Assembly (NCBI RefSeq): GCF_000745005.1
Contig: NZ_JQNB01000001.1
Coordinates: 4,271,501-4,335,500 of the forward strand
Direction: 5' to 3'
DNA: 64,000 nucleotides
Source of the DNA: Luteibacter sp. 9135
Lineage (GTDB): Bacteria > Pseudomonadota > Gammaproteobacteria > Xanthomonadales > Rhodanobacteraceae
Shown: piece after piece, positions 15,780-24,509 of the stretch
Numbering within the stretch: position 1 is the stretch's first letter
How the letters are laid out: each line of letters opens with the position of its first letter
The notes under the pieces: model-generated
Seen by the model: only the letters and a program-made list of their open reading frames with translations
Told to the model about the DNA's origin: nothing
Databases searched by the model: none
Program-made: the position numbers and the translations under genes

Positions 15780-16008
15780 CCCGGGCGACGCCCATTGTGC
15801 GTCGCAATAAGGTATACTCACCCGGTCGAGAAGCGCTCCGACTCCCTTGCGGACCCCCGGCGCGGAGTTTTCTCCCGCCCGTTCCCCCACCCCCGGAAGC
15901 GCGCTCGACACCGGCCAGCCTGCTGTCTTCGTCATGGTTAGCGGCCGCCAATCCATAACTCGTAGCGCGGTTCCAGGGAACGCTCGAGTCAAGCAGGAGC
16001 TCCACCCC
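15780..16008 (+). promoter_or_regulatory. Long 5' region of the rhlE-type helicase gene
   Basis: 229 bp separate the methyltransferase from the helicase start. A TATACT -10 box is at 15813-15818, but there is no good -35 box at 16-18 bp. If it is used, the mRNA leader is about 185 nt. Long structured leaders are common for cold-induced DEAD-box helicase genes. I see no coding sequence here. Confidence 0.35.
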
Positions 16009-17418
16009 ATGTCTTTTGATTCGCTGGGCCTTGCGCCCGCGTTGCTGCGTGCCCTTTCCGAAGCCGGCTACGAAAAACCGACGCCGATCCAGGCCGCCGC
16101 CATCCCGCAGGTCATCGCCGGCCACGACCTCATGGCCGCCGCGCAGACCGGCACCGGCAAGACCGCCGCGTTCGCCCTTCCCTTGCTGCAGCGCATCGCC
16201 AACGAAGTGCGCGGCGAGAAGGCGCGCCCCATCCGCGCGCTGATCCTCACCCCTACCCGTGAGCTGGCCGCCCAGGTGCAGGACAACCTGCGCGACTACG
16301 GCAAGTACTTGCCCCTTTCCAGCACCGTCATCTTCGGCGGCGTCGGCATGGGCAACCAGCTGCACGCGCTGCGTCGTGGCGTCGACATCGTGGTGGCCAC
16401 GCCGGGCCGCCTGCTCGACCACATGCAGCAGCGTTCCGTGAACCTGTCCAAGGTCGACGTGCTGGTGCTGGACGAAGCCGACCGCATGCTCGACATGGGC
16501 TTCCTGCCCGCGTTGAAGCGCATCCTGGCCGCCGTGCCGAAGGAGCGCCAGACGCTGCTGTTCTCGGCCACGTTCGCGCCCGAGATCAAGGCCCTGGCCC
16601 AGCAGTTCATGCGCAACCCGCGCGAGATCTCCACCGAGCCGGCCAACACGGTCGCCAACACCGTCACGCACCGCGTGCATCCGGTGGACGCCGCCAAGAA
16701 GCGCGACCTGCTGCTACACATTCTGTCGCAGGACAGCCGCCGCCAGACCCTGGTGTTCAGCCGCACCAAGCACGGCGCCGACAAGCTCGTGCGCCACCTG
16801 GAGCAGTCGGGCATCAAGTCGGCAGCCATCCACGGCAACAAGAGCCAGAACGCCCGCACCCGCGCGCTGTCCGACTTCAAGACCAACCGCATCACCGTGC
16901 TGGTCGCCACGGACATCGCCGCACGCGGTATCGACATCGACCAGCTGCCGGTGGTGATCAACTTCGACCTGCCCATGGTCGCGGAAGACTACGTGCACCG
17001 CATCGGTCGTACCGGCCGCGCCGGCTCCACGGGTGAGGCCATTTCGCTGGTCAGCCATGACGAGTCCGGCCTGTTGCGCGACATCGGTCGCCTGCTCAAG
17101 TCCGACCTGGAAATCGTCAACGTGGCCGGTTACGAGCCCAGCACCCCGCTGCGCCTGGATGCCGGTGCACCGCGTCCGAAGCAGGGTGGCGGCCAGCAGC
17201 GCCAGCCGCGCGCACCGGGTTCCGGTGGCGGTGGTCAGGGTCGTGCCGCAAGCGGCAACGGCCAGTCGCGCCAGGGCGCCGGTGGCGGCAACGGTGGCGG
17301 TCGCCCGTCGTCGCATCGCCCGCATGGGCATTCGCCTGCCGGTACCGGTGAAAACACCGGCAACCACAAGCGTCGTCGCCAGGGTCGCGGTGGCCGTCCG
17401 GCCAGCAGCAACGCGTAA
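16009..17418 (+). CDS. rhlE: DEAD-box RNA helicase RhlE type
   Basis: 469 residues from MSFDSLGLAPALLRAL (ATG at 16009, preceded by AGGAG). The Q motif GYEKPTPIQ, Walker A AAQTGTGKTAAF, PTRELAAQV, TPGRLLDHM, DEADRMLDMGF and SATF lie in the first RecA domain. VFSRTKHGADKL, TDIAARGIDI and HRIGRTGRAG lie in the second. From about residue 375 the tail is Gly/Gln/Arg-rich and ends basic (KRRRQGRGGRPASSNA), a nonspecific RNA-binding extension. RhlE proteins remodel rRNA and assist RNA decay. The long 5' region suggests control at the RNA level. Confidence 0.93.
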   Translation: MSFDSLGLAPALLRALSEAGYEKPTPIQAAAIPQVIAGHDLMAAAQTGTGKTAAFALPLLQRIANEVRGEKARPIRALILTPTRELAAQVQDNLRDYGKYLPLSSTVIFGGVGMGNQLHALRRGVDIVVATPGRLLDHMQQRSVNLSKVDVLVLDEADRMLDMGFLPALKRILAAVPKERQTLLFSATFAPEIKALAQQFMRNPREISTEPANTVANTVTHRVHPVDAAKKRDLLLHILSQDSRRQTLVFSRTKHGADKLVRHLEQSGIKSAAIHGNKSQNARTRALSDFKTNRITVLVATDIAARGIDIDQLPVVINFDLPMVAEDYVHRIGRTGRAGSTGEAISLVSHDESGLLRDIGRLLKSDLEIVNVAGYEPSTPLRLDAGAPRPKQGGGQQRQPRAPGSGGGGQGRAASGNGQSRQGAGGGNGGGRPSSHRPHGHSPAGTGENTGNHKRRRQGRGGRPASSNA

Positions 17419-17445
17419 GCATCGCTGCCACGCTGCGGCGTGATC

Positions 17446-17482
17446 GATGGGCCGCCCGGGCAACTCGCCCGGGCGGCCCATC
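17446..17482 (+). terminator. Bidirectional terminator between rhlE and the rimJ-like gene
   Basis: A perfect 16-bp stem (GATGGGCCGCCCGGGC and its complement) with loop AACTC lies 27 bp past the rhlE stop codon, followed by a short GTGTTTC. The opposing gene ends at 17500, so the stem serves both directions. Confidence 0.78.
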
Positions 17483-17499
17483 GTGTTTCAGGGCTGACG

Positions 17500-18054
17500 T
17501 CAGCCCTGGCTTCGTATCCTGGCGGTGAGGACATGGTCCTCCCACACGCCGTCGATCTTCAGGTAGCGCCGCGCGTAACCTTCCTTCTCGAAGCCCAGCC
17601 GCGCCAGCAATCGGCCACTGCGCTCGTTACGCGGCATGTGGTTGGCCATGATGCGATGGAAGTCCAGAGGGCCGAACCCGTAGCGGACCGCCGCATCCAG
17701 CGCTTCGAACATCAGCCCCTGCCCCTCGTATTTCCGCGCGATGCCGTAACCGAGGTGACAGGCCTGGAACACGCCACGCACCACATTGGCGAAGGTGAAG
17801 CTGCCGATCATGTCGGACGCATCCGGCGTGAGTATCGCGAACGGGTACCCGCGGTCGGCACGCGCCGCTTCCCCGCCAGCCTCGATGGCGGCGCGGCACG
17901 CGTCCATCGTGTAATGGGCGTCGCTGCGCAACGGTTCCCACGGTGCGAGGTGTTCGCGATTTTCCACGCGATAGGTGCGCAATAGCGCAGCATCCTCCAC
18001 ATCGAGCAATCGGATCACCGTGCGCGCGGTGCGCATCCGGATCGGCTCGTTCAT
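17500..18054 (-). CDS. GNAT N-acetyltransferase, RimJ/RimL type
   Basis: 184 residues from MNEPIRMRTARTVIRLL (ATG at 18054). The acetyl-CoA binding region reads HLGYGIARKYEGQGLMFEALDAAVRYGF, followed by HRIMANHMPRNERSGRLLARLGFEKEGYARRYLKIDGVWEDHVL, the usual ending of RimJ/RimL-family enzymes that acetylate the N-terminal amino group of ribosomal proteins or small amines. Its start codon overlaps the stop of the formylglutathione hydrolase gene (ATGA), so the two are translationally coupled; the functional link is unclear. Confidence 0.87.
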   Translation of the reverse strand: MNEPIRMRTARTVIRLLDVEDAALLRTYRVENREHLAPWEPLRSDAHYTMDACRAAIEAGGEAARADRGYPFAILTPDASDMIGSFTFANVVRGVFQACHLGYGIARKYEGQGLMFEALDAAVRYGFGPLDFHRIMANHMPRNERSGRLLARLGFEKEGYARRYLKIDGVWEDHVLTARIRSQG

Positions 18055-18899
18055 GCGGACAAGGCTTTCGCATGGTGGCGCAGGTGATCCTCGACGAAAC
18101 TCTGGATGAAGTAGTAACTGTGGTCGTAACCGGGGTGCATGCGCAGTTCGAGCTTCTGGCCCGCGTCTTCGCAAGCGGCTTCGAAACGCTGCGGCTGCAA
18201 CTGGCCGACCAGGAAACCATCGGCCTCGCCCTGGTCGATCAGTATCCGACCGTCGAAGCGCGCGCCCGCGGTCACGAGCGCCGTGGCGTCGTACTTCGCC
18301 CAGGCCTTGCGATCGCCGCCCAGGTAGCGCGGAAAGGCCTTTTCACCCCACGGCACACTGGCCGGCGCGACGATGGGCGCGAACGCGGACACCGAGCGAT
18401 ATCGCCCGGGATTGCGCAGTGCGACCGTCAATGCACCATGCCCGCCCATCGAGTGGCCGAAGATGCCCTGACGGCCCATATCCAGGGCGAACCGCTCCGA
18501 AAGCACGCGCGGCAGTTCATCGACCACGTAGGTATACATGCGGAACCGCGAGGCCCACGGCTCTTCGGTAGCGTCGAGATAGAAGCCCGCGCCCTCACCG
18601 AACTCCCAGTCGCCGGTGGCACCGGGCAGACCCGTCTCACGCGGGCTGGTATCGGGCATGACCAGCGCGATGCCCAGTTCCGCGGCCACGCGCTGCGCAC
18701 CGGCCTTGGTAGTAAACGTTTCCGCCGTGCAGGTCAGCCCCGCAAGAAAGTACAGGACCGGCACCGGCCCGTGTTCGGCGGCAGGAGGCAGGTAGACGGC
18801 GAAGCGCATGGGGCCGCCGCATGCGTCGGATATGTGGGAATAGAAGCCCTGGACGCCACCGAAGCACCGCTGTTCGGACACCGTTTCAACTGCCGACAT
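18051..18899 (-). CDS. fghA: S-formylglutathione hydrolase
   Basis: 282 residues. It has CGGPMRFAVYLPP, the oxyanion region VLYFLAGLTCTAETFTTKAGAQ, the nucleophile elbow GHSMGGHGALTVAL (Ser near residue 149), the Asp in LIDQGEADGFL and the His in HPGYDHSYYFI. This is the esterase D / FGH family. It releases formate and glutathione from S-formylglutathione in glutathione-dependent formaldehyde removal. The partner formaldehyde dehydrogenase is not in the window. Its gene is divergent from deaD. Confidence 0.94.
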   Translation of the reverse strand: MSAVETVSEQRCFGGVQGFYSHISDACGGPMRFAVYLPPAAEHGPVPVLYFLAGLTCTAETFTTKAGAQRVAAELGIALVMPDTSPRETGLPGATGDWEFGEGAGFYLDATEEPWASRFRMYTYVVDELPRVLSERFALDMGRQGIFGHSMGGHGALTVALRNPGRYRSVSAFAPIVAPASVPWGEKAFPRYLGGDRKAWAKYDATALVTAGARFDGRILIDQGEADGFLVGQLQPQRFEAACEDAGQKLELRMHPGYDHSYYFIQSFVEDHLRHHAKALSA

Positions 18900-19047
18900 G
18901 CCCTTCTCCTATCTGAAAGCTGACCGGGAAGTGTAACGCTGGCGTGACAAGTGGCCACACACCACAACGAACAGCGTCCATCGCTGCTACAATAACGCTA
19001 CTGCCGGCGCGCGAATGTCGCCGTCGCGCCCCCTCTTCGAGGTCGCC

Positions 19048-20949
19048 ATGTCATCCCCCGAAACAGACAACGCTCCGGCCCTGCCCGGTTTCAGCGCGCT
19101 CGCTCTCGACGCCAACGTCGTGCGCGCGCTGACCGAGGTAGGTTACGAGACCCCCTCTCCCATCCAGGCCGCCACCATCCCGGCCCTGCTCGAAGGCCGC
19201 GATGTCATCGGCCAGGCACAGACCGGTACCGGCAAGACGGCCGCGTTCGCGCTGCCCGTGCTATCGCGCCTGGACCTGCGCGCCGGCAACAAGCCGCAGG
19301 CGCTGGTGCTCGCCCCCACGCGCGAGTTGGCCATCCAGGTGGCCGAGGCGTTCCAGAAGTACGCTACCTACCTGCCCGGCTTCCAGGTGCTGCCGATTTA
19401 CGGCGGTCAGAGCTACGGCCCGCAGCTGCAGGGCCTGAAGCGCGGCGCCCAGGTCCTGGTCGGTACGCCCGGTCGTGTCATCGACCACCTCGACAAGGGC
19501 ACTCTGGATCTTTCCGCGCTGCGCTTCCTGGTGCTGGACGAAGCCGACGAAATGCTCCGCATGGGCTTCATCGACGATGTCGAAAAGCTCCTGCAGGCCA
19601 CGCCGGAAGGTCGCCAGGTGGCACTGTTCTCCGCGACCATGCCGGCGCCCATCCGCCGCATCGCGCAGACCTACCTGAAAGACCCTGTCGAAGTCACGAT
19701 CAAGAACAAGACCACCACCGCGGCCAACATCCGCCAGCGTTACTGGTGGGTCAGCGGCGTGCACAAGCTGGACGCGCTCACCCGCATCCTCGAGGCCGAG
19801 AGCTTCGACGCCATGATCGTCTTCGCCCGCACCAAGTCGGCGACGGAAGAACTCGCCAGCAAGCTGCAGGCGCGCGGTTTCGCCGCCGCGGCGATCAACG
19901 GCGACATCGCGCAGGCCCAGCGTGAGCGCGTGATCGACCAGCTGAAGACCGGCAAGCTCGATATCCTCATCGCCACCGACGTCGCCGCGCGCGGCCTCGA
20001 TGTCGAACGGATCAGCCACGTGCTGAACTACGACATCCCGCACGACACCGAGTCGTACGTGCACCGCATCGGCCGCACCGGTCGTGCCGGTCGCAGCGGC
20101 GAGGCGATCCTGTTCGTCACGCCGCGCGAGAAGAACCTGCTCCGCCAGATCGAGCGCGCCACGCGCCAGCCGATCGAGCAGATGCAGTTGCCGACCATCG
20201 AGGCGGTGAACGACACGCGGGTCAACAAGTTCAACCAGAAGATCTCCGACACGCTGGCCACGGGCGACCTCGGCTTCTTCCAGCAGATGGTCGAGAAGTT
20301 CGAGCAGGAGCACAACGTGCCGGCGATCGAGATCGCCGCCGCGCTGGCCAAGATCGCCCAGGGCGACCAGCCACTGCTGCTCGAGCCGCCGGCCAAGCGC
20401 GAGTACACCGAGCGCCCGCCGCGTGATTTCGATCGCGAGCGTCCGCAGCGAGACTTCGACCGTGATCGCGGTCCGCGTGAAGGTGGTGGCAGTGACTTCA
20501 GCGACCGGCGCCCGGTCCGCGAAGGTATGCGCCAGCCGCGTCCGCACACCACGGAAGCGGGCAAGCGCACGTACCGCATTGAAGTGGGCCACGAGCACGG
20601 CGTGAAGCCCGGCAACATCGTCGGCGCCATCGCCAACGAGGGCGGCGTGGAAGCCAAGTTCATCGGCCGCGTCAGCATCCGCGACGATTACAGCCTGATC
20701 GACCTGCCGGACGGCATGCCCGCTGAGACCTTCACGCACCTGAAAAAGGTGTGGGTGGCTCAGCAGCAGCTGAAGATCGCCGAGTGGGACGGCAAGGAAT
20801 CGCCGCAGAGCGGCAGCGGTGGCACCGGTGCCGGTGGCCCGGGCGGCGCATCGCGTCCGCCGTCGCGCGGCAACTTCCGCCCCTCGGGCAACCGCCCCAG
20901 CGGTGGCCCCAGCGGTGGCAAGCCGCCACGCAAGAAACGCGATTCCTGA
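19048..20949 (+). CDS. deaD: DEAD-box RNA helicase DeaD/CsdA type
   Basis: 633 residues from MSSPETDNAPALPGFSAL (ATG at 19048). Helicase motifs in order: GYETPSPIQ, AQTGTGKTAAF, PTRELAIQV, GTPGRVIDHL, DEADEMLRMGF, SATMP, then VFARTKSATEEL, ATDVAARGLDV and HRIGRTGRAGR. After a linker of RPPRDFDRERPQRDFDRDRG type repeats comes a DbpA-like RNA-binding domain (RTYRIEVGHEHGVKPGNIVGAIANEGG). The tail is Gly/Ser/Pro-rich. DeaD/CsdA acts in 50S assembly and cold adaptation. A possible -10 box TACAAT lies at 18988, without a convincing -35 box. Confidence 0.95.
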   Translation: MSSPETDNAPALPGFSALALDANVVRALTEVGYETPSPIQAATIPALLEGRDVIGQAQTGTGKTAAFALPVLSRLDLRAGNKPQALVLAPTRELAIQVAEAFQKYATYLPGFQVLPIYGGQSYGPQLQGLKRGAQVLVGTPGRVIDHLDKGTLDLSALRFLVLDEADEMLRMGFIDDVEKLLQATPEGRQVALFSATMPAPIRRIAQTYLKDPVEVTIKNKTTTAANIRQRYWWVSGVHKLDALTRILEAESFDAMIVFARTKSATEELASKLQARGFAAAAINGDIAQAQRERVIDQLKTGKLDILIATDVAARGLDVERISHVLNYDIPHDTESYVHRIGRTGRAGRSGEAILFVTPREKNLLRQIERATRQPIEQMQLPTIEAVNDTRVNKFNQKISDTLATGDLGFFQQMVEKFEQEHNVPAIEIAAALAKIAQGDQPLLLEPPAKREYTERPPRDFDRERPQRDFDRDRGPREGGGSDFSDRRPVREGMRQPRPHTTEAGKRTYRIEVGHEHGVKPGNIVGAIANEGGVEAKFIGRVSIRDDYSLIDLPDGMPAETFTHLKKVWVAQQQLKIAEWDGKESPQSGSGGTGAGGPGGASRPPSRGNFRPSGNRPSGGPSGGKPPRKKRDS

Positions 20950-20960
20950 TCGATGTGAAG

Positions 20961-20986
20961 AGGCCCCGGAAACGGGGCCTTTTTTT
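20961..20986 (+). terminator. Rho-independent terminator of deaD
   Basis: The stem AGGCCCCG / CGGGGCCT with GAAA tetraloop is followed by six T. It stands 12 bp after the stop codon. Confidence 0.93.
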
Positions 20987-21360
20987 GTTGCGGGTTTCTG
21001 TGTGGGCTCGCCTTCGGCATCGCGTTGGGCCTTGTGCGTTGGAGCAAGAGCCGGCGGGTACCACCCTCGTGGCCAGTAGCCGCAGGCGAGGGATTCGAAC
21101 GGATCAGGCCCGAAGGGGGCCGGCCAGGACGGCCGGCCGTTTTCGCGAGACAGGATGTCGAGTCGAAAACCCCCGTTCGAAGCCCGACCCGGCCCGTAGG
21201 GCAATAAATAGACGGCCGCGCGTAGGAGCGCACGATGTGCGCGAACCAGATACACGGCAGCGCCAGCGGCCTTTCCTCAACGGGTCGCCGAAGGCGTGGC
21301 CCCGAGGGCGGCACCCGCCGGCTCCTGCTCCGCGGCCCGAGGCCAAACGCGATGCCGAAC
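20987..21360. repeat. Gene-free block of nested inverted repeats between deaD and a lysR gene
   Basis: Two 63-nt arms, 21013-21075 and 21297-21359, are inverted copies of each other with about ten mismatches by hand alignment; both contain GAGCCGGCGGGT. The 221-bp spacer holds a GGCCGGCC / GGCCGGCC hairpin followed by GTTTT (21118-21143), a weaker inverted pair around ATTCGAACGG / CCGTTCGAA, and a REP element at 21222. Reading frames exist on both strands, but their Arg/Pro/Gly-rich products are what GC-rich palindromes give. I treat the whole block as non-coding. Confidence 0.75.
21222..21244 (+). repeat. REP-like palindromic element (copy 2)
   Basis: It reads GTAGGAGC, arm GCAC, loop GAT, arm GTGC, then GCGA, matching the copies at 3469, 46355 and 46515 except for compensating changes in the arms. 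Confidence 0.75.
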
Positions 21361-22257
21361 TCACACCGATCCAGCAATACGCTCCCGCAACCACTGATGC
21401 CCCGGATCGCGGTGGACCCGCTCGGGCCAGAGCATCAGCATGTCGAAGCCGGGCACATCCACGGGCGGCTCGACGACCCGAAGCATTGCGTTATCGCGTA
21501 CCAGACGCGACGGCACCATCGCCACCAGGTCGGTACTCGCCAGCACGGCGCTCATGAACAGGAAATGCGGCACCGACAGGACGACACGACGGTGCATGCC
21601 ACGCTCGGCCAGCACCGCGTCGGTCGCGCCCTGGAAGCCGCCCCCATCCGGCGACACGATCACCTGGTCGAGCTTGCAGAACTGCGCCAGCGTCGGGCAC
21701 CGTTTCAGCTGGGGATGGTCGGCACGGCCCGCCAATACGTAGCGCTCGGTGAACAGCGGCCTGCAACGCAGGTCAGGCGAGGCTTCGCTGCCGATGAGGA
21801 AGGCAAGGTCGATGTCACCTTGCTCGGCCCGGCGGGCGACCTGCGCCGGCGCGCTCTGGGTCACGGCAAGCCGTATGGCCGGCGCGGTCGCGCGCAGTTC
21901 GGCCAGCGCGGGCAACAAAACGGTGAACTCGCTGTAGTCGAAGGCGGCGATACGCCAGGTCCGGTCGGACCGGGCCGGATCGAACGGGCGGGCCGGCGCC
22001 ACGGCCTGTTCGAGCGCGGCCAGGGCCAGCCGGAGCGGCTCACGCAATTCGTCCGCGCGTGCGGTCGGCCGCATGCCGCGCGGGCCCGGTAACAGCAGGG
22101 GGTCGTCGAAAATCTCCCGCAATCGGGCGAGCTGCACGCTCACCGATGGTTGCGAGAGATGCAGGCGCGCGGCGGCACGGGTCACGCTGTGCTCGACCAG
22201 CAAGGCATCCAGCGTGACCAGCAGGTTCAGGTCCAGACGTCGCAAGGCATTGTTCAT
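21361..22257 (-). CDS. LysR-family transcriptional regulator
   Basis: 298 residues. The winged helix-turn-helix is at the N-terminus (LDLNLLVTLDALLVEHSVTRAAARLHLSQPSVSVQLARLREIFDDPLLL), followed by a LysR substrate-binding domain (about residues 95-295). The start MNNALRRLDLNLLV resembles the NodD/LinR-type branch. It is divergent from an NAD(P)H quinone reductase gene with 85 bp between, the usual arrangement of a LysR protein and its target. The inducer is unknown; quinones or electrophiles are a reasonable guess given the neighbour. Confidence 0.93.
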   Translation of the reverse strand: MNNALRRLDLNLLVTLDALLVEHSVTRAAARLHLSQPSVSVQLARLREIFDDPLLLPGPRGMRPTARADELREPLRLALAALEQAVAPARPFDPARSDRTWRIAAFDYSEFTVLLPALAELRATAPAIRLAVTQSAPAQVARRAEQGDIDLAFLIGSEASPDLRCRPLFTERYVLAGRADHPQLKRCPTLAQFCKLDQVIVSPDGGGFQGATDAVLAERGMHRRVVLSVPHFLFMSAVLASTDLVAMVPSRLVRDNAMLRVVEPPVDVPGFDMLMLWPERVHRDPGHQWLRERIAGSV

Positions 22258-22266
22258 GGCAATACC

Positions 22267-22278
22267 TACGATAGCGTA
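22267..22278. promoter_or_regulatory. Candidate LysR operator between the regulator and the quinone reductase
   Basis: TACG-ATAG-CGTA is a perfect 4-bp inverted repeat in an AT-rich stretch, 10 bp before the lysR start and 65 bp before the reductase ATG. The dyad fits a LysR-type binding site for both divergent genes. Confidence 0.4.
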
Positions 22279-22342
22279 AATTCATTTCCACTATGAGTGA
22301 ACGGCCTTCAGTCTTTCCTGCTTCAGCGAAGGAATCCCGACC

Positions 22343-23149
22343 ATGAAAGTCCTGCTCGTCCATGCACACCCCGAACCCACCTCCGCGACGCACCAGCTGG
22401 CCGACATCTCGCACGAGGTACTGCAAGCGCGGGGGCACGAGGTGATGCGATCCGATCTGTATGCCATGGGATGGAAGGCCGTCTTCGACGCGCAGGACTT
22501 TCCCGAGCGAGTGCAGCGGGATCGGCTTTCCTTCATCGACGAGTCGCGGCATGCGTTCGCGCAGGCGTGCCAGACGGCCGACGTGCAAGCCGAGCAACAC
22601 AAGCTGCAGGAAGCCGATGCGGTGATCCTGCACTTTCCGCTGTGGTGGTTCAGCATGCCGGCGATCATGAAGGGCTGGGTGGATCGGGTGTGGGCCTACG
22701 GGCTCGCGTATGGCTATCGGGAGGCCGGCAACGCTTTCCGATACGGCGATGGCGGCTTTGCCGGCAAGCGTGCGCTGCTGGCCGTCGCCGTGGGCGGCCC
22801 GGCGATCGACTACTCCCCTCGCGGTATCAATGGTCCGCTGGACCAGCTGCTCTTTCCCATTACCCACGGGACACTGTTTTTCCCGGGGATGCAGGTATTG
22901 CCCACGTTCGCCGTCTACGGCGCCGCCGCCATCGACGCCGCGGCGATGGCCGAAGCCGCTGCGGCATGGCGCAGGCGGGTGGAGGGGCTATTCGACGACG
23001 CACCTATCGCCTTTCGTACCCAGAACGGTGGCGACTACCCGGACCGTCATGTACTGGCCGATCATCTCGTGCCGGATCGCACGGGGCTGATGGCGCACGT
23101 GGCCGAAACACCCGCGGAGACGGAGGGAAAAGCCTCGGTCGACCGTTGA
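22343..23149 (+). CDS. NAD(P)H:quinone oxidoreductase (flavodoxin-like, MdaB/NQO family)
   Basis: 268 residues. It starts MKVLLVHAHPEPTS, typical of the NQO1/MdaB/KefF fold that binds FAD or FMN, and continues with AVILHFPLWWFSMPAIMKGWVDRVWAYGLAYGY, the flavin and quinone pocket, and LLAVAVGGP. Such enzymes reduce quinones by two electrons and limit redox cycling. The C-terminus (from about residue 215) is longer than in MdaB and has PDRHVLADHLVPDRTGLMAHV. A divergent LysR gene probably controls it. Confidence 0.88.
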   Translation: MKVLLVHAHPEPTSATHQLADISHEVLQARGHEVMRSDLYAMGWKAVFDAQDFPERVQRDRLSFIDESRHAFAQACQTADVQAEQHKLQEADAVILHFPLWWFSMPAIMKGWVDRVWAYGLAYGYREAGNAFRYGDGGFAGKRALLAVAVGGPAIDYSPRGINGPLDQLLFPITHGTLFFPGMQVLPTFAVYGAAAIDAAAMAEAAAAWRRRVEGLFDDAPIAFRTQNGGDYPDRHVLADHLVPDRTGLMAHVAETPAETEGKASVDR

Positions 23150-23166
23150 GGTGCACCGTTGACGCG

Positions 23167-23508
23167 CTACGCGAAATCCGCAGGCGTCAACGGCACCATC
23201 CCGTGCTTCAGCCTTGCCTTGTCGCACTGCGGGCTAGGCTGTCCGTTTTCCCAAGCGGGCTGCAGGTCGTGACACGGGGAGGGACGGACAGCGTAGATAC
23301 CGCAATGGGCCGCCACGCCCACCTCGCCGACCAGCGACCGGCACCGTGGCTCGTATGCATTGGTGCCGTGCATGTTCACCCTGTGCGGATCGAGGTGCTC
23401 CGTCAGCGCCGACGGCACGATGCCGCCGGCAAGGTCGGTTTCCATCCAGTGGAACGCCACGCGATACGTGGCGCAGCACGCGCCGCAGCGCAGGCAGGGA
23501 TGCGTCAT
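23167..23508 (-). CDS. YkgJ-family cysteine cluster protein
   Basis: 113 residues with eight Cys in the pattern of the YkgJ (zinc/iron-chelating) family: CLRCGACCATYR at the N-terminus, then RCRSLVGEVGVAAHCGIYAVRPSPCHDLQPAW and a final CDKAR. The cysteines are expected to bind a metal or Fe-S cluster. The molecular role is unknown. It starts 10 bp after the YpfJ-like gene and is probably its operon partner. Confidence 0.85.
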   Translation of the reverse strand: MTHPCLRCGACCATYRVAFHWMETDLAGGIVPSALTEHLDPHRVNMHGTNAYEPRCRSLVGEVGVAAHCGIYAVRPSPCHDLQPAWENGQPSPQCDKARLKHGMVPLTPADFA

Positions 23509-23518
23509 GCGGAGGCGG

Positions 23519-24406
23519 TCAGAGCGGGCCGGCGAACGTGTCGCACTGGGCCATATCGCCCGAGGCCAGGCCGGTCTTGAACCAGTGCACGCGCTGCGCG
23601 GAGGTGCCATGGGTGAACGAATCGGGCACGACGCGACCCTGCGCCTGTTCCTGCAAGGTGTCGTCGCCGATGGCGGTGGCCGCGTTGATCGCCGACTCGA
23701 TATCGCCGGCCTGCAACCACTTCTGCCGCTGATCGGAATGATTGGCCCAGACGCCGGCGTAGCAGTCGGCCTGGAGCTCCTGACGCACCGACAGACCGGT
23801 GGCGCCTTCCACCGCGGCGCCACGACGCTTGGCGCCGTCGACCTTGTCGAACACGCCGGTCAGGTTCTGCACGTGGTGGCCGACCTCGTGCGCGATGACG
23901 TAGGCACGGGCGAAGTCGCCTGTCTCATGGAACCGCTGCTGCATGGTCTGGAAGAAACCGAGGTCGAGATACACCTTGTGATCGGACGGGCAGTAGAACG
24001 GGCCGACCGCGGACGAGGCGGAACCGCAGGCCGTGCGCACGCCGTCGCGGAACAGGACCAGCGTGGGCCGCTCGTACTGCTGTCCCTTCGCGGCGAAGAT
24101 CGCCCCCCAGGTGTCCTCCGTCTCGCCCAGGATGGCGCGCACGAAGTCCTTCTGCGGATCGGCGGAGGCCGCGGCGTCATCCACCGGTTGCGCCGACTGC
24201 TGCTGCGTCTGCTGTCCGGAGGTCGCGCCCGGATCGCCCTGCCCACCCAGGAGCGCGGTGGGGTCCTTGAAGAACACCATGCCGATGATGGCCAGCAGGA
24301 TGATGCCGCCGATGCCCAGGCCCCGGCCGCCGAAGCCGCCACCGCCGCCGCTGCCGCGACCGGCGTCTTCCACGTTGTCGCTTCTACGACCTTTTTGCCA
24401 AAGCAT
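23519..24406 (-). CDS. ypfJ: YpfJ-family neutral zinc metallopeptidase
   Basis: 295 residues from MLWQKGRRSDNVED (ATG at 24406 after GGAGGA). After a Gly-rich stretch comes one transmembrane helix (GIGGIILLAIIGMVFF, about residues 30-46), so the catalytic part should face the periplasm. The zinc motif is HEVGHHVQNLTG with the third ligand in RQELQADCYAGVWA. The family is widespread but its substrates are not established. An upstream ATG would add 28 residues without a ribosome binding site. Confidence 0.9.
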   Translation of the reverse strand: MLWQKGRRSDNVEDAGRGSGGGGGFGGRGLGIGGIILLAIIGMVFFKDPTALLGGQGDPGATSGQQTQQQSAQPVDDAAASADPQKDFVRAILGETEDTWGAIFAAKGQQYERPTLVLFRDGVRTACGSASSAVGPFYCPSDHKVYLDLGFFQTMQQRFHETGDFARAYVIAHEVGHHVQNLTGVFDKVDGAKRRGAAVEGATGLSVRQELQADCYAGVWANHSDQRQKWLQAGDIESAINAATAIGDDTLQEQAQGRVVPDSFTHGTSAQRVHWFKTGLASGDMAQCDTFAGPL

Positions 24407-24509
24407 GCGGTGTCTCCTCCCATGGGGCGCCTCCAGCGAGACGCGGTCGGCATGATCGCATGGACGGTTGCCGGTAGACTCGCAGGTCATTCAGCCTACG
24501 GATCGCTTC

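Noticed and set aside
15795..15818. TTGTGC...TATACT as a full promoter for rhlE
   Set aside because: The spacing is only 12 bp, too short for sigma-70; only the -10 box is kept as possible.
21091..21105. TTCGAAC words that resemble the T loop of a tRNA
   Set aside because: No acceptor stem, D arm or anticodon arm can be formed around them.
20760..21394. Several frames of 60-200 codons in the repeat block after deaD
   Set aside because: Their products are low-complexity and mirror the inverted repeats; none has a ribosome site or known domain.
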